Shown one piece after another: positions 20,135-31,806 of a stretch of DNA of 64,000 nt (position 1 is the stretch's first letter; each line of letters begins with the position of its first letter). A program made the position numbers and the translations under genes. The stretch comes from Archegozetes longisetosus (Eukaryota > Arthropoda > Arachnida > Sarcoptiformes > Trhypochthoniidae), in the NCBI GenBank assembly GCA_018873245.2, contig JAEMBT020000001.1:7542220-7606219 (forward strand), read 5' to 3'. The notes under the pieces are model-generated. The model was not told the origin of the DNA. It made no database searches and saw nothing but the letters and a program-made list of their open reading frames with translations.

Positions 20135-23100
20135 ATGAATTTTCGACAAAGTTTCAAAATTATAAAACTATTACTTATGAAAAATTGGAAAATAAGATCT
20201 CATAATAAGTTGTCATTTGTGCTCTTGTTCTTAATACCAATCATTTTTTCATCAGTTATTGTCATCATATCTAATAGAACTCTATACCGGTATAGAAATG
20301 AATATGAATACAAATATTTTGATGAAAATGGTGTCAACAAAACAAAACTACCCTCAATATTATCATCACCCGAGAGTGTATTTCAACCCATAACTCTAGA
20401 TAGATATCTTGAAGAATACGAACAACATAAACATGGAGAAATCCCAATAACTATAGTTTATACGCCTATCAATTCTTATACTAAAAGATTAATCACAAGT
20501 TTTGAAGACATCATGAAAAAGAAGTTTTTCTCTCATACTTTTTCTATTAAAGCGGCCAAAAGTAAGTTTGAATTAAATATACTATTAAAAAATATTATGT
20601 TTAGTCAACATAAGGATGGATTACAACGTATTTTTGGTATTCAGTTTGATTTTGACAATAACTTCGAAGTGCCTAAACATCTAAAATATAGTATAAGTGT
20701 TTCAAACTTAGAGATCTATAACAGCCAACTTTACAGGAAACTTAAGTCAAAGTTTCAGACATTTGATGAAAATAATGATTATATTGATTATGGATTCATT
20801 CAATTACAAACTGCTATAGACTTGGCTCATATTTCGATTGCAACAAATAATACAATACTTAATAAAACTAATATTTTGATGCAGAAGATGCCAATTCCAG
20901 CACGAGATAAGATTAAAAAAATTGATGAATCGGATGACTACTATTTCTTTATCATATTGGTTATGATATTCAGTCTTTTAGTTATGTTACCCGTAATCGT
21001 TAAGAGAATAGTTGAAGAAAAGGCCACAAAAATGACTGAATACTTAGTTCTTTTGGGAGTCGGAAAACTTGAGCACTGGATAAGTGTTATTATTGACGCC
21101 TTTTTGCTATTATGTCTACAAAACTTGATAATCGCTTTTATTCTTGATATACCTGTTATTAAGTACAATAGCGATCAAACAGAAAACATAGTGGATTCAC
21201 ATTCACTCTTACATGGCATAAACTTTTCTTTTTTCCTATTTTTCTTAATATTATTCTTAATTCAATCAATACTTTCGGTGTGTTTCATATCTGTATTATT
21301 CAAAAGTCCGAATATAGCAGTTATCGCAACAATACTTATATGGATCTTATCGTTCGTTATTCCTATATTTTATTTGGTTATATATGTCGGAAGAACTGAT
21401 CCTAGACCTAGTTCCTGGGGAAATGAATGGCTGTCATGTATGATACCAAACTGTGCTCTGTTTTGGTTTATATGGATATCACACGGACTTTATTCGAACG
21501 CTTATTTTGGTGCCACTTGGAGTCATATATCAGATACTGGACATCTTGCAAGTGACATGTCTTTAGGACATGTATTCATGGCTATGTTCATTTCATATCC
21601 ATTGTATGGACTATTGATTTGGTATTTGTCATCAATAGTGACATCTCAGCAGACATTTGCAAAGCCTTTCTACTTTCCAGTCAAATACATTTATGACAAG
21701 CTCTTCGAAAAGGATAATCAAATAAATTATGAAACAATGTTTGATAGAGAAAGTCATTCAATAATTGTTAGCAATTTGAGTAAAAAATATGAATCAATGT
21801 TCGGTTTTATGAGTGAGTGTGTGCTCAAAAATATTGATTTAGAAGTAAAGAATAAGTCGATTTCTGTAGTCCTTGGACCAAATGGTTCAGGAAAGACTAC
21901 TCTCATCAATATCATAACAGGTAATTATTTTTACATTACAGCAAATTTCACTGCATTCAACACTTTTAACATTGCTTTAAACGATTTTTAATCCATTGAG
22001 TTTACAATATTATAACCATTTCTTAAAGCACTTTAAACGATTAACTATTAGCACAATTTTTGTAGCTTAGAACTTAGGTATGAATTAGCTTGGTTTATTG
22101 TTAGTGTTTTAATAGTCAAGATCAACTAAAACGTATAATATTTAACTATCATAGAGTAATTTTAAATGTTCAACTCCAACAACCACAGTGACGAGAATAT
22201 CAGCAAATGATCAAATGAAAACATAACCAAAACAAGTAATTAGTAATGGCATTAGAGGCCTAATAATTGATAACTTAAACAGTAGATTATATATGACCAA
22301 AGTGACCCAAACAACTAAAATCAATTATGATTCAGTGCGGTCGATCTACAGGACCTAAAATCTTTCATTTTTTGCAAATTTAAAATCATTTAATGTAATG
22401 AAAAATCTTGCGTTTAAACCCTGTCTACCGCTTAAAGCAATGCAAAAACCATTCAATGCAGCGAAATTTGCTGTAATAGTTGTATTTTAGAATAGTACCA
22501 ACAACATAAATAAATTCAACCAATAATAACCCTTCAAAATTTGTGTTAAAAGGATTGCTCGAATATGATGGTCAGGTCATTGTCGGTGGACATGATATCT
22601 CAAAAGAGAGAAAATTAGCACAAAATACGATTGGAATTTGTCCACAACAAAATGTTTATTATAAATGGTTAACAGTTAGAGAACATTTACAACTATTTCA
22701 TGACTTGAAAGTAGCACTGCGTGAAAGAAATGACGGATATAGTACTCAACAATTGATTCAATTATTAGATTTGGAGTCAGATTTGAATAAAGAGGCCTTC
22801 AAACTATCGGGTGGAACAATGAGAAGATTACTTCTTGGAATGGCTCTCATTGGACCAAACGATATCTTAATATTAGATGAACCGACAGCCGGATTAGATC
22901 CAAAAGTTAGACGAAAAGTATGGGATTTGATAATCGATGCGAAAAGTAGTAAATCAATTTTGATTACTTCACATCATTTAGAAGAAGCAAATCTGTTGTC
23001 AGATACAATTGTTGTTATATCGCACGGAGTAATGAGTTTCAAAGGTTCGACTTTGAAGATGAAAAAACAGTTTGATTCTGGATATCAGTTGAAAGTTTTG

Positions 23101-25480
23101 AAAAGCTCTGAATTCGAGACCGAAAGTCAAATAAGAAAAATAATTTCGAAATATGCAAAAGTCAATTCTTTTGATAAAAATGATATGAGAGATAACGAAG
23201 AGCTTCAATACGGAATTGATTTTGAAGATTGTAAACAATTTTCTCAAATGTTTGATGAGTTGGAATCGAAATCTGGTACTTTGGCGATTAATAACTTATC
23301 ACTTGGAATGAAAACTCTCGAAGATTGTTATGCGAAAATTATACATAAAAAAGATGAATGTTTTCAACTTGAAAACAGTTCTCCGTTTAATGATAATAAC
23401 GATTGTTTAATAGAAGACTCGATAGGATCTGAGGAAGGACCACAAGAGCCTTACAAACTGGTTATCCAACAGAGCACAGCAATTTTGGTTAAGCGACTGA
23501 ACTATCTCTCAAAGCATTATATTTTACTCTTAACACTAATAATTATACCGATATTTTTCATATCACTATTATTTGTTGTGATTCATTTGCACAAAATTGG
23601 TCAAGCTGTTAGCAAAAAATCTTTAATTTTAAAGAGTCAACAAATTTATGGCAACGGAAAGAAAGCATTTGTTGTAGAAAATGAATCGAGTTTCGAAAAT
23701 TTCATTTCAAATATCTATTCAGCACATTTAGAAGAAGAAGGTGTGATTCAAGAAAAGTTTAATTCTGACGAGATTCAAGAATCACTTCTATTTTATTCTG
23801 AAGAAAGTTTCCGCAACTACTTTTATAATCTATTGTATGGTTTTTCGACTCATATCTCAAGCGAAACAATAGATCTAATAGTTTGGTACAATTACGCGGC
23901 ATATCATTCACTGCCGATATCATTGAATTTGGTGACAACTGCATTACTTCGACAGTTGACTAATGATAATAGCTATGATATAACGGTCATTCATAATCCG
24001 TTACAAGTTGATTGGATGGGAAGAGATTTCATATCGTCATAACTATCTAGATTTAGAACATGTTTTACGAATTGATTTGATAATATTCATGTTTGGGTTC
24101 ACATTCACTACTGCCACTTATGTCTTGTTACCGATTCATGAGTTGAGGACTAAATTTAAATTACTTCAAATGATGTCTGGTCTCAATCCTATAGTTTACT
24201 GGTTCGCAAACTTTACATTTGATTTGATTGTTCACTCTATTTGTTCACTACTTTATGCATCAGTTCATCACGTTTTAGATCACTACCAATTCTTTAGTGC
24301 ATCAAAATATTCATTCATCTCAATATATTTGATGTTTTTATTATACGGATTCTCATTCATACCGTTTGCATATTTGATATCATTTTTCTGTAAAAAGCCG
24401 TCGACAGGATTCGCACTTATATCGCTTTATAATATAATCGCCGCAACAATAACTCTCATTTTGATTTTGATATTGTTTTTTACTCCGGGAATTATAGAAA
24501 CAATCGTTGATCTAATCTCAGAACTACTTCTGATTCTGTGTCCGAGTACACTATTTTTAAGTGGCATCAATTTTCTACACAGAATTCTTGGATATAATAC
24601 ATATTGTCATATAATGGACTCAATAGATTCCAACCACAATTATTGCGAATCTGATGATTACCGAATTTATAACAATAATAATAGTATGTGTTGTCCGGAA
24701 TCTTGCTTTCAACACAATCGAACAGTTTTTGAGATCACAAAGCTTTATTACTTTCCATTCAATACTCTACAGCTTTATTTAGAATGTCATATATGGTTGA
24801 ATCCCTTTGCATACGTCAATTTTTTTTATAAGCGTTTCGTATGTTATAGATTTACATATTTTATCCTAATCTTAATAATTGAAATGAAATTTTATCAAAA
24901 GCTTTTACGATTCTTTAAGAAAAGTCCAAATAATAATAATAATAACAATAATGACTTTGAACTGCAAGAGAGTGAATGTGAAGAAGTGAAACAAGAATCA
25001 GAATATGTTTCGCAACTCATTCGAAGTGGAGATTTGGATCGTGAGGCTTTGATTGTCGATAAACTAACCAAACGATTCAAAGAGAGTTTGATAGTTCCGA
25101 ATAAACTATCGTTCACTATTCAAAAGCAACAATGTTTTGGGTTATTAGGTATTAATGGAAGCGGAAAAACCACAACATTTCGATTAATAACTGGAGATCT
25201 GAGTATTTCTTCAGGAAATGTATATTTAGGTTCAAACGCAAACTTATTCACAAATAAAACACAATTTTATTCTCGTATTGGTTATTGTCCACAAAACGAC
25301 GCACTTTTGGATAGACTGACAGGAATGCAAACTCTCCGATTTTTCGCACGTTTAAGAGGTTTTCAAACAAACCATTTCGACAAATTCATTACAAATATTA
25401 TCGAAAAGTTTGAACTGAAAAACATAATTAATAAACCACTTTCGACATATAGTGGAGGCAACAGAAGAAAGATTCTTTGA
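20135..25480 (+). pseudogene. ABCA-subfamily ABC transporter, frameshifted and 3'-truncated
   Basis: ABCA proteins move lipids across membranes using ATP. Exon 1 (20135-21920) has a short N terminus, TM1 (LSFVLLFLIPIIFSSVIVII), a large loop, five or six helices, and NBD1 Walker A GPNGSGKTTLINIITG. A GT..AG intron (21921-22552) falls inside the next Gly codon and restores ITG-LLEYDG. Exon 2 gives the Q-loop IGICPQQNVYY, signature LSGGTMRR, Walker B ILILDEPTAGLD and H-loop ITSHHLEEA. A one-base frameshift lies near 24008-24040. The second half has the second membrane domain, an Asn run (24930-24955), NBD2 Walker A GINGSGKTTT, Q-loop IGYCPQNDALL and signature YSGGNRRK, then TGA at 25478. NBD2 Walker B, H-loop and C terminus are missing, so transport is unlikely. 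An assembly error or distant exon could explain part of this. Confidence 0.85.
21939..22473. mobile_element. TIR element (MITE) inside the ABCA intron
   Basis: The left end CAGCAAATTTCACTGCATTC is mirrored by the right end, whose reverse complement is CAGCAAATTTCGCTGCATTG. Similarity continues inward (CATTGCTTTAAACG / CATTGCTTTAAGCG). TA flanks both sides (21937-21938, 22474-22475), as in Tc1/mariner insertions. The element is 535 bp, so the original intron would have been about 95 bp. It has no coding sequence. Confidence 0.75.
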
Positions 25481-26070
25481 ATAAAAGTATGCTTTTATTT
25501 GTAGATTATCATTGTGTTTAAAAGATTAATTATGATGGTTCTAGAATTATGAGTTCGACTCTGGTTCAAGTTTAAACCTAACATTGTAATAGTTCAATTG
25601 ACTACTACCCTATAAGTTTTCTGTGATTCGGAATTGCTCATTTAGAGTAAGTATTTCAACTCAAACGTGAGTCAGGTTTGTAGCAATATTTGGTGCAAAA
25701 GCCGAACTAATGCTTGAATTTGTATCAGTTTTGAACACTGAGTTGGAATAATAACTGCGAAAACAAAATTCTTAATTCCAACACAAATTGTTGATCGATA
25801 TTAGAAATATTATTATCGAAAAATTCTTTATGGAATAGATGTTTGACACCATTATCGTTGATTGCATGAGATTTGAAGAAAGGAATGCATCAATTAGTTT
25901 TTTCAAGAGGTTTACATTGTTAACATTTATTTAAAGAGTTAGACGACTAATTAAATATCGGTAAACTGTACTGATTGTGGGTGAAACTAAAACTATGACA
26001 CGAATCTTAATAATGAACTATATGAAGAAAATACTGAATGAAGTTATTTTATGATTATATGGACTTTATA
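25481..26070. other. Region downstream of the truncated transporter
   Basis: No Walker B or other NBD2 remainder is found in any frame, and no other gene is recognised. Confidence 0.4.
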
Positions 26071-26650
26071 TCGGAATGTATTCATCACCATATGCAAAGC
26101 CTGGAATAGAATTTGAACAATGCATCGCAAGACTTAAATTTTCTATCATAAACGTTAGATGGAAGCCAGTTTGATTATACTTTATACGAATAAGAATGAA
26201 TCCAACTCCACCTAGAAATCTCTCCACTTCTCTTTCAGATCACTGAAAAAGGTATAACATTAGTTCCCATACAAATCATGATCTTTCATACATACTGATT
26301 CTACAGGAGAAAAGTGTCTAGCTTAAAGTCTTATCGATTTGATATCATTATCTTTTTGAACAGTTCCTTTTGTACTGATATGTATAGTATACTCAGAATC
26401 TAATGCACTTAGTCTAATTATTTGTCTCCAATGGTACAGTAATCCACATTAACTAAAATAATTTTTACTCACATAATTGATTGTATTGTGGTATTCATCG
26501 TAAGCAGGTTTCACTTTCGGATACAGTTTTACAATTTTTTCCATTGATATCAAAGCTGGACAATAGATAGTAATAATAGAGATTTTATTTGATCTTTTCA
26601 ACACTAAAATTGACAACTGTTTATCCACTTAAATATTATGATATAAATAC
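26071..26650 (-). pseudogene. DEG/ENaC pseudogene, old and strongly diverged
   Basis: The plus strand aligns in patches with the antisense of the intact genes: GAATGTATTCATCACCATA near 26,075, ATCACTGAAAAAGGTATAAC near 26,240, GAACAGTTCCTTTTGTACT near 26,360, and CATTGATATCAAAGCTGGAC near 26,542. Divergence and indels are far greater than in the other decayed copies, so it is an ancient member. Near 26,475 the minus strand has a GTGAGTAA word inside the homologous coding region, possibly a relic intron donor. Both ends are lost. Confidence 0.65.
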
Positions 26651-26982
26651 TGATATTTGAACTACAAGATCCAGAGTGCAAGCTACAAGACAGGGGTTTA
26701 TGTGACAGGTTTACAGCTTTCTTTAGTTGTAATTTGATCGAATCTCTTAAATGAATGTTTATTATTATTATGAACTTCATTCATTTTGCTAAAAGTTGCC
26801 TCAGTTAAGGAGTGATCTATTAATCATATATTTGATCACTTAAGTGAATAGAACTTACATTCAATTCTTCAGCATTTTCTTCAAAACACTATTTTAATTA
26901 ATAATATCCTTAAGACAAAAAAATTCGAAAATCTGTGGCATGTCTTTTAGATAAATCATAACATGACTTTGACACTCAATTG

Positions 26983-27160
26983 AAGAGCTAGAATTATTCG
27001 GAGATTGGAACAAGAGAAAAGTTTGCGTGCAATAGCCAGAAAAGTTGGTTGTGGTTATGACACAGGCAGAAGAATAGGTAACTATTTTCTAATTCATAAC
27101 ACTATTGAACCGAAGAAAAGGATGAGAAAACGGGAAACAATTGAACAAGATCAATAATCA
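26983..27160 (+). pseudogene. Tc1/mariner-type transposase N-terminal HTH fragment
   Basis: A 59-codon frame reads RARIIRRLEQEKSLRAIARK and then VGCGYDTGRRIGNYFL before a TAA at 27,155-27,157. This is the helix-turn-helix pattern (I-x-R-L-x-E-x-x-S-L-R-x-I-A-R-x-x-G) at the start of Tc1/mariner transposases. The DDE core is absent. Adjacent sequence at 27,220-27,413 matches half of the MITE at 58.8 kb, so the two pieces probably belong to one decayed element. Confidence 0.5.
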
Positions 27161-27219
27161 AAGTTAATAATAAATTATAATATTTTGAAAAATTTATGGA
27201 AAATTATATCTGAGTGAAA

Positions 27220-27413
27220 ATATCACATACAAAGATTATTTGTAATATTCTCGTGCGACATTTTGTAGTTCAATATTTTGCCTACTACCACAATAATATT
27301 ACATTATAAATAAATCAGAATTAAATTTCTATTATTTGGCATACTTTCGCTGTTTATATAAGTTATATGAAAGGTTGCATACGGTGTCTCAAAATGAAAT
27401 CCCAACACTGTAA
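27220..27413. mobile_element. Partial copy of the CAGTCTTGGG-type MITE
   Basis: The right end GTGTCTCAAAATGAAATCCC followed by AACACTGTA matches the right end of the 318-bp element at 58,786-59,103, and the interior (ATACAAAGATTATTTGTAAT and ATATTCTCGTGCGACATTTT) matches that element's loop in the opposite orientation. The left end is not found. Confidence 0.6.
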
Positions 27414-28322
27414 TAAAATTGTGTCTCTCCTTATAAGTAACAAAATTGAATTTCAAAATATGAATTTACTTTTTACAAAACGTTAAGTTATATACATTCA
27501 CAAATTCAACAAATGAAATAAATTTAACTTAAAAATCAAATTTAATCTCTTGTAAAAAATCAAGGGACTGAAGGATTTTTGAAGAAAAAATACTTACCCA
27601 TTAAAATATTTTTAGGGAAACTGATACTCTCTACTTTGGATTATTTTCATATTATTTTTTATTTTCCTGCATTTAGTAATGAATATATGCTCATACAAAC
27701 AGTTCTGACTTTTTAATGAGATTCAAGATTCAAACCATAATTACAACAATTTATCTAATGATTTGATATAAATAATTTTATTTCAATTCGAAATAAGTTT
27801 ATCTAACAACGATGTCGAATATAATGCATCAAATCTACATAATTATCAATAATCGAAATTGAACTTTGAAATGAACTAATGCTTCAATAATAATTAACAG
27901 AATAATCTCACAAAAATCCCTGTAAATAAATATTTCTTAAAATTAACTTGTGTTTATCATATTACTTATAGAGAAAAAATTCAATTAATTGCTAGAAAGA
28001 ATTAAGGTCTGACTTTGAATTTTTTAAGAATGCGTCTAATTCATTTATTTCTATACTTTTAGATTTAACTGTAGAAAACATAGCTTTAATGGTAGAGACT
28101 TCCAAAACACTTTTGAAATTGACTTTGAAGATTGAACAGTTAAAAAAATTATGGTTTTTAAGGTAAATAAGTTTAATGTAATCAATTTTTAATAAAAAGT
28201 ATATTTTTTTATTAATCATTCTGTTGTTAATTGAAATAATAATGATTTAAATATTAATTTTTGAATATTAACTGAAAAATACAATTTTTACGCAGCGCCT
28301 ATAATCCAAAATTTCAGTATTT
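27414..28322. other. Spacer with 3' flank of the DEG/ENaC unit
   Basis: No gene is recognised; a 75-codon minus frame at 27,992-28,219 has no homology I can see. The last about 130 bp resemble the flank at 59,990-60,127, showing that it belongs to the duplicated unit. Confidence 0.4.
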
Positions 28323-29747
28323 TTAGAAAAATTTTATTATGAATCTGAATATAGCATAAACACTTAATCCTAACCATATTCCCAAAAGACCACCAAAATT
28401 TGCAATGAATGATATGAATGTCATTTCGGGTAAGTGTTCAATAAGTTGATCAAGTAATCGACTATGTACTACATAAATTAAAGTTCTCTTATCCCATGGA
28501 GAAAGTCCTAAATTATTTTTACCTTTCTGGTCAAATTCAAAAACATGTTTATTACATTCATTCCGACACTTTTCATCACAAATCGATAAAACTTTATCAT
28601 AATCTTCATGAAAGCTATGACAAGGATCTTGGCAAAACTTGATAGTTTTATTTTTACTAAAAATTTCCTTTCTCCATAAACATCCAGTTTGTGGAACACA
28701 TTCACCGCAACTCTTTTGCAAGCCTTTCATCAGACATTGACCCACGCAATCAGTTCTAAGATTTTCATGATTTTCATCATTCAAGTCATAATTACGACAG
28801 TTAGTCAAATATTTTGGTGGTAACAAATTAATTTCAGTTCTGGAATAAGTTATCTTGTATTCATGACCACTCATTAATGGTATGTATTCATCACCATAAA
28901 TAAGATCGGGAATAGAGTTAGAAGAATGTATTGCAAACTGTATTGCAAACTGTATTGACTGATTTTTGTCATAAATGTTAGGAGGAAACCATTTTGTATC
29001 GTGATTTATTTGAATAACTATATAACCCACATTCATTCTAAAATTTCTCCATTTCTCCTTTAAATCACTGAAGAATGTATAGCATTTTGACCCAAATATA
29101 TCGAAATCTGTCATTGAAATAGACTCAACAGGGTCTAAATCTGTTATATTAACATTTTCTATAGATTCAATATTGTTATCGTTTCGAACTGTTCCTTTTA
29201 CTACAATTTCGATAGCTTGTTTTGTGTCCAAATCTTTGTATTGATCATCAGCAAAGCCATCAATTATCTCAAATGTTTTAATAAGTCTTTTCGTGAAATT
29301 GAAAGGAATACTCAAATTATCGAATAAGTCGTAAGCTGATATTTTATAATTTTTACCCGATTCTGTAAAATTATCACGAAAAATTCTTTCCAAAATATTC
29401 TTCAGGGTTTCATTATTAAAATCACTATCATTCAAATTATTAATGATGTTCTGATATTCTTTGTAAGCATCTTTCAATTGTGGATATAGTTGAGCAACTT
29501 TTTCCATTGAAATAAATGCTGGATAACAGATAGTAATGGCTGGAATTTTGTTGTATTTATTAATTGATTTTCCAACATTAATAGTGACAATTGTTTGTCC
29601 AGTTGAATATTGAGTAACAATTTGACATGTCTGATATATTAAACCACAAATGCAAATCACAGAAACTAATAACTTTAAGATAAATATATACTTATCTTTT
29701 CTGGTCATTTCAGAGAAATTTTTCTTGTTTTCATTTTTATCACTCAT
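28323..29747 (-). CDS. DEG/ENaC family sodium channel subunit (copy A, intact)
   Basis: A complete single-exon frame of 474 residues. Members form trimeric, amiloride-sensitive sodium channels in the plasma membrane, used in chemo- and mechanosensation. Residues 1-19 are cytosolic; TM1 is about 20-42 (FILKLLVSVICICGLIYQTC); the post-TM1 motif is KIPAITICYP at 67-76. A Cys-rich extracellular domain follows, with N-glycosylation sequons such as NFTE and NITD. TM2 is about 445-470 and carries NFGGLLGIWLGLSVYAI with the GLS selectivity-filter triplet. The length is near the low end for the family. Start ATG 29747 matches the paralogues. A tandem QFAI-QFAI duplication (12 bp) is unique to this copy. 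The middle of the gene is almost identical to copy D, although both ends differ. The specific ligand is unknown. Confidence 0.9.
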   Translation of the reverse strand: MSDKNENKKNFSEMTRKDKYIFILKLLVSVICICGLIYQTCQIVTQYSTGQTIVTINVGKSINKYNKIPAITICYPAFISMEKVAQLYPQLKDAYKEYQNIINNLNDSDFNNETLKNILERIFRDNFTESGKNYKISAYDLFDNLSIPFNFTKRLIKTFEIIDGFADDQYKDLDTKQAIEIVVKGTVRNDNNIESIENVNITDLDPVESISMTDFDIFGSKCYTFFSDLKEKWRNFRMNVGYIVIQINHDTKWFPPNIYDKNQSIQFAIQFAIHSSNSIPDLIYGDEYIPLMSGHEYKITYSRTEINLLPPKYLTNCRNYDLNDENHENLRTDCVGQCLMKGLQKSCGECVPQTGCLWRKEIFSKNKTIKFCQDPCHSFHEDYDKVLSICDEKCRNECNKHVFEFDQKGKNNLGLSPWDKRTLIYVVHSRLLDQLIEHLPEMTFISFIANFGGLLGIWLGLSVYAIFRFIIKFF

Positions 29748-29946
29748 TTTGTTTTAATATTATAAGTTGAAGAATAACTTTTCGTACCAAATTAACTTTT
29801 AGCGAACCAGGGAATTGTATTAAATGTACTCAGGTTTAAAATCAATAAAATCAAGATAAAATATCGTTTTACGGCCAGTTATGAGAATAAAATCAGTACT
29901 ATAAAAGTTAACTATTGATATTTTTATTGCTGATATTTCAATTATA

Positions 29947-30500
29947 CAGTGCGTAAAAGTGAAAATAAGAACTCGCACCTGAAGCAATGACTTAGCAGCA
30001 TTCAGTCTACAGTGTTTTTATAAAGTGATCTGAGCCTTTATGTGAAATTAATTTTATCTCGTAAAACATTTGCGATCTCACATGCGGATCTTACGCCTAC
30101 GATTCACTTTCGTTGATGAAGTATAAATAAATATCTTTACTGTTAGAAGAAGTCCGTTTATTCAAAATAGTCACTGGTAGCTTCAATAGATTACTTATAT
30201 TTTATAATTAGGTGCTAAAATGCTTTACTGTACCCAATTTTTGCATAAGCTAATGGTGACCATGTTGAACAACAAACTTTCTTTTTTTGATAATATAACT
30301 ATAAATACATTCCTTTATACCTAATCAACCGAATCGAATCGTAAGCACGAGGCTCGCATGTGAGATTGTAGATGTATTTTGAGATAAAATTAATTTCAGT
30401 TAAAGGTTCAGATTATGTTTAAATATTCATTAAGTTAAGTACTACTATTCATTGCCTATGATATATAATCTCAAATTCTCATTTTCACCTTTACGCACTA
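29947..30500. mobile_element. Foldback MITE of Tc1/mariner origin (unit A)
   Basis: A 554-bp near-palindrome 200 bp upstream of copy A. The left end is CAGTGCGTAAAAGTGAAAAT; the right end reverse-complements to TAGTGCGTAAAGGTGAAAAT; TA flanks both. The arms are about 250 bp each. They contain matched blocks such as ATCTCACATGCG and GTTTATTCAAAATAGTCAC. The centre carries the mariner transposase C terminus in inverted orientation (best seen in the 34.9-kb copy). Similar copies sit at 31.8, 34.9 and 61.8 kb, and half of one at 12.4 kb. Confidence 0.8.
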
Positions 30501-30720
30501 TATATAAATTGTACATGAATTCGATCTATATTCCTAAGATTAGAACTACTGGTAACTTGATTTTCAGAACTCAATTTGTAGACATTAACCTATTGAAAAG
30601 CTTGCACTCTTTCACTTATTTAAAATAGATTAGCAGAGAGAACACTGCTATAATTATACTATATCATTGCCACTGCCAGGTAAATCCCATGAAGACATAA
30701 ACTCTATTTGACAAAAATTA
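30501..30720. other. Duplicated upstream flank of unit A
   Basis: Begins with the family word ACATGAATTCGATCTATATT found after every foldback copy (32.3, 35.7, 62.75 kb) and, without the foldback, at 41.1 kb. It is non-coding, and the unit is cut short here by the truncated pseudogene B. Confidence 0.6.
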
Positions 30721-31613
30721 TGCTTATTCATTATCATATTGATCGGGAGCAGAGTTAGAAGAATGTATTAGGTCAAACCATAAGTAATTGCAAACTTTTT
30801 CATAATAAAACATGAAAAAGTTTGCAATTACTTATGGTTTGACCTAATATTATATGTATTGACCTGTTTTTGGCATAAATTAGGCAGAAACTATTGTGTA
30901 TCGTGATTTACTTGAATAGCCATATATCCCAAATTTATCCTGAAACTTCTCCATTTCTCTTTAAATATACTGAAGAATGTATAGAATTTTGATCCAAGCA
31001 TATCAAAACCTATCATTGAAATAGACTCAATAGTGTCTAAGTCTATTATATTCACATTTTCTATCAATTCAGCATCTTTATTGCTCTCCACTGTTCCCTT
31101 ACTACAATTTCGATAGCGTGCTTCATGTCTTAATCTTTGTATTGATTAGCAAGGAAGTTATCATATATATGTCGAATGTTTCAATAGGTCTTTCGTGAAA
31201 TTGAAAGTAATACTCGAATTGCCAAACAAATCATAAACTTGTATTTATAATTTTTACCATATTCTGTAAAATTATAAAAAATACTTTCCAAGATATTCTT
31301 CAGGGTTTCATTATGAAAGTCACTATCATTCACAGAATTAATGATGTTCTGATATTCTTTGTAAGCATTTAATTCTGGATACAATTGAGCAACTTTTTCC
31401 ATTGATATAAATGCTGAATAGCTGGAAGTTTATTGTATTTATTAATTTATTTTCCAACATTAATACTGACAACTGCTTGTTCAGTTGAATATTGAGTAAC
31501 AGTTTGACATGTTTAATTTATAAGGCCACAAATGTAAATCACATAAACCAACAACTTTAAGATAAATATACATTAATCTTTTCTGGTCACTTGAGAGTAC
31601 TTTTTCACTTATT
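30721..31613 (-). pseudogene. DEG/ENaC pseudogene (copy B, 3'-truncated)
   Basis: Homology to copy A runs from the start region near 31613 through TM1, SMEKVAQLYPELNAYKEYQ (frame 31402-31181) and SISMIGFDMLGSKFYTFF (frame 31091-30891), and stops in the middle of the extracellular domain at about 30721. Several indels shift the frame and TM2 is absent, so it cannot form a channel. An 80-bp mariner MITE has inserted at 30768-30847. Residual similarity is high, so decay is fairly recent. Confidence 0.8.
30768..30847. mobile_element. 80-bp perfect palindromic mariner MITE
   Basis: TTAGGTCAAACCATAAGTAA opens a 36-base arm that is perfectly reverse-complemented after an 8-base loop (AATAAAAC), ending ..TTTGACCTAA. 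TA flanks both sides (30766-30767, 30848-30849). The intact paralogues at 28.9 and 40.1 kb show the uninterrupted site (GAATGTATTGCAAACTG). Size, ends and the AAGTAATTGC core resemble the human mariner MITE MADE1. Confidence 0.9.
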
Positions 31614-31806
31614 TTGTTACTAATATTATAAGTTGAAGAATAATTTTTCATATCAAATCAACTTTCAGCGAAACAAAGAATTGTATTAAATTTATTCAGT
31701 TTTAGAACCAACAAAACTAAAATAAAATATCTTTTTGTGAATTATGAGGAGAACAAAATTGATACTTAATAACTTCACTATTGTTATCGGTGATATTTCA
31801 ATTGTA

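Noticed and set aside
24008-24060. A tiny intron explaining the frame change in ABCA
   Set aside because: The only GT..AG pair in the overlap would give a 15-base intron, too short to splice; a one-base frameshift is simpler.
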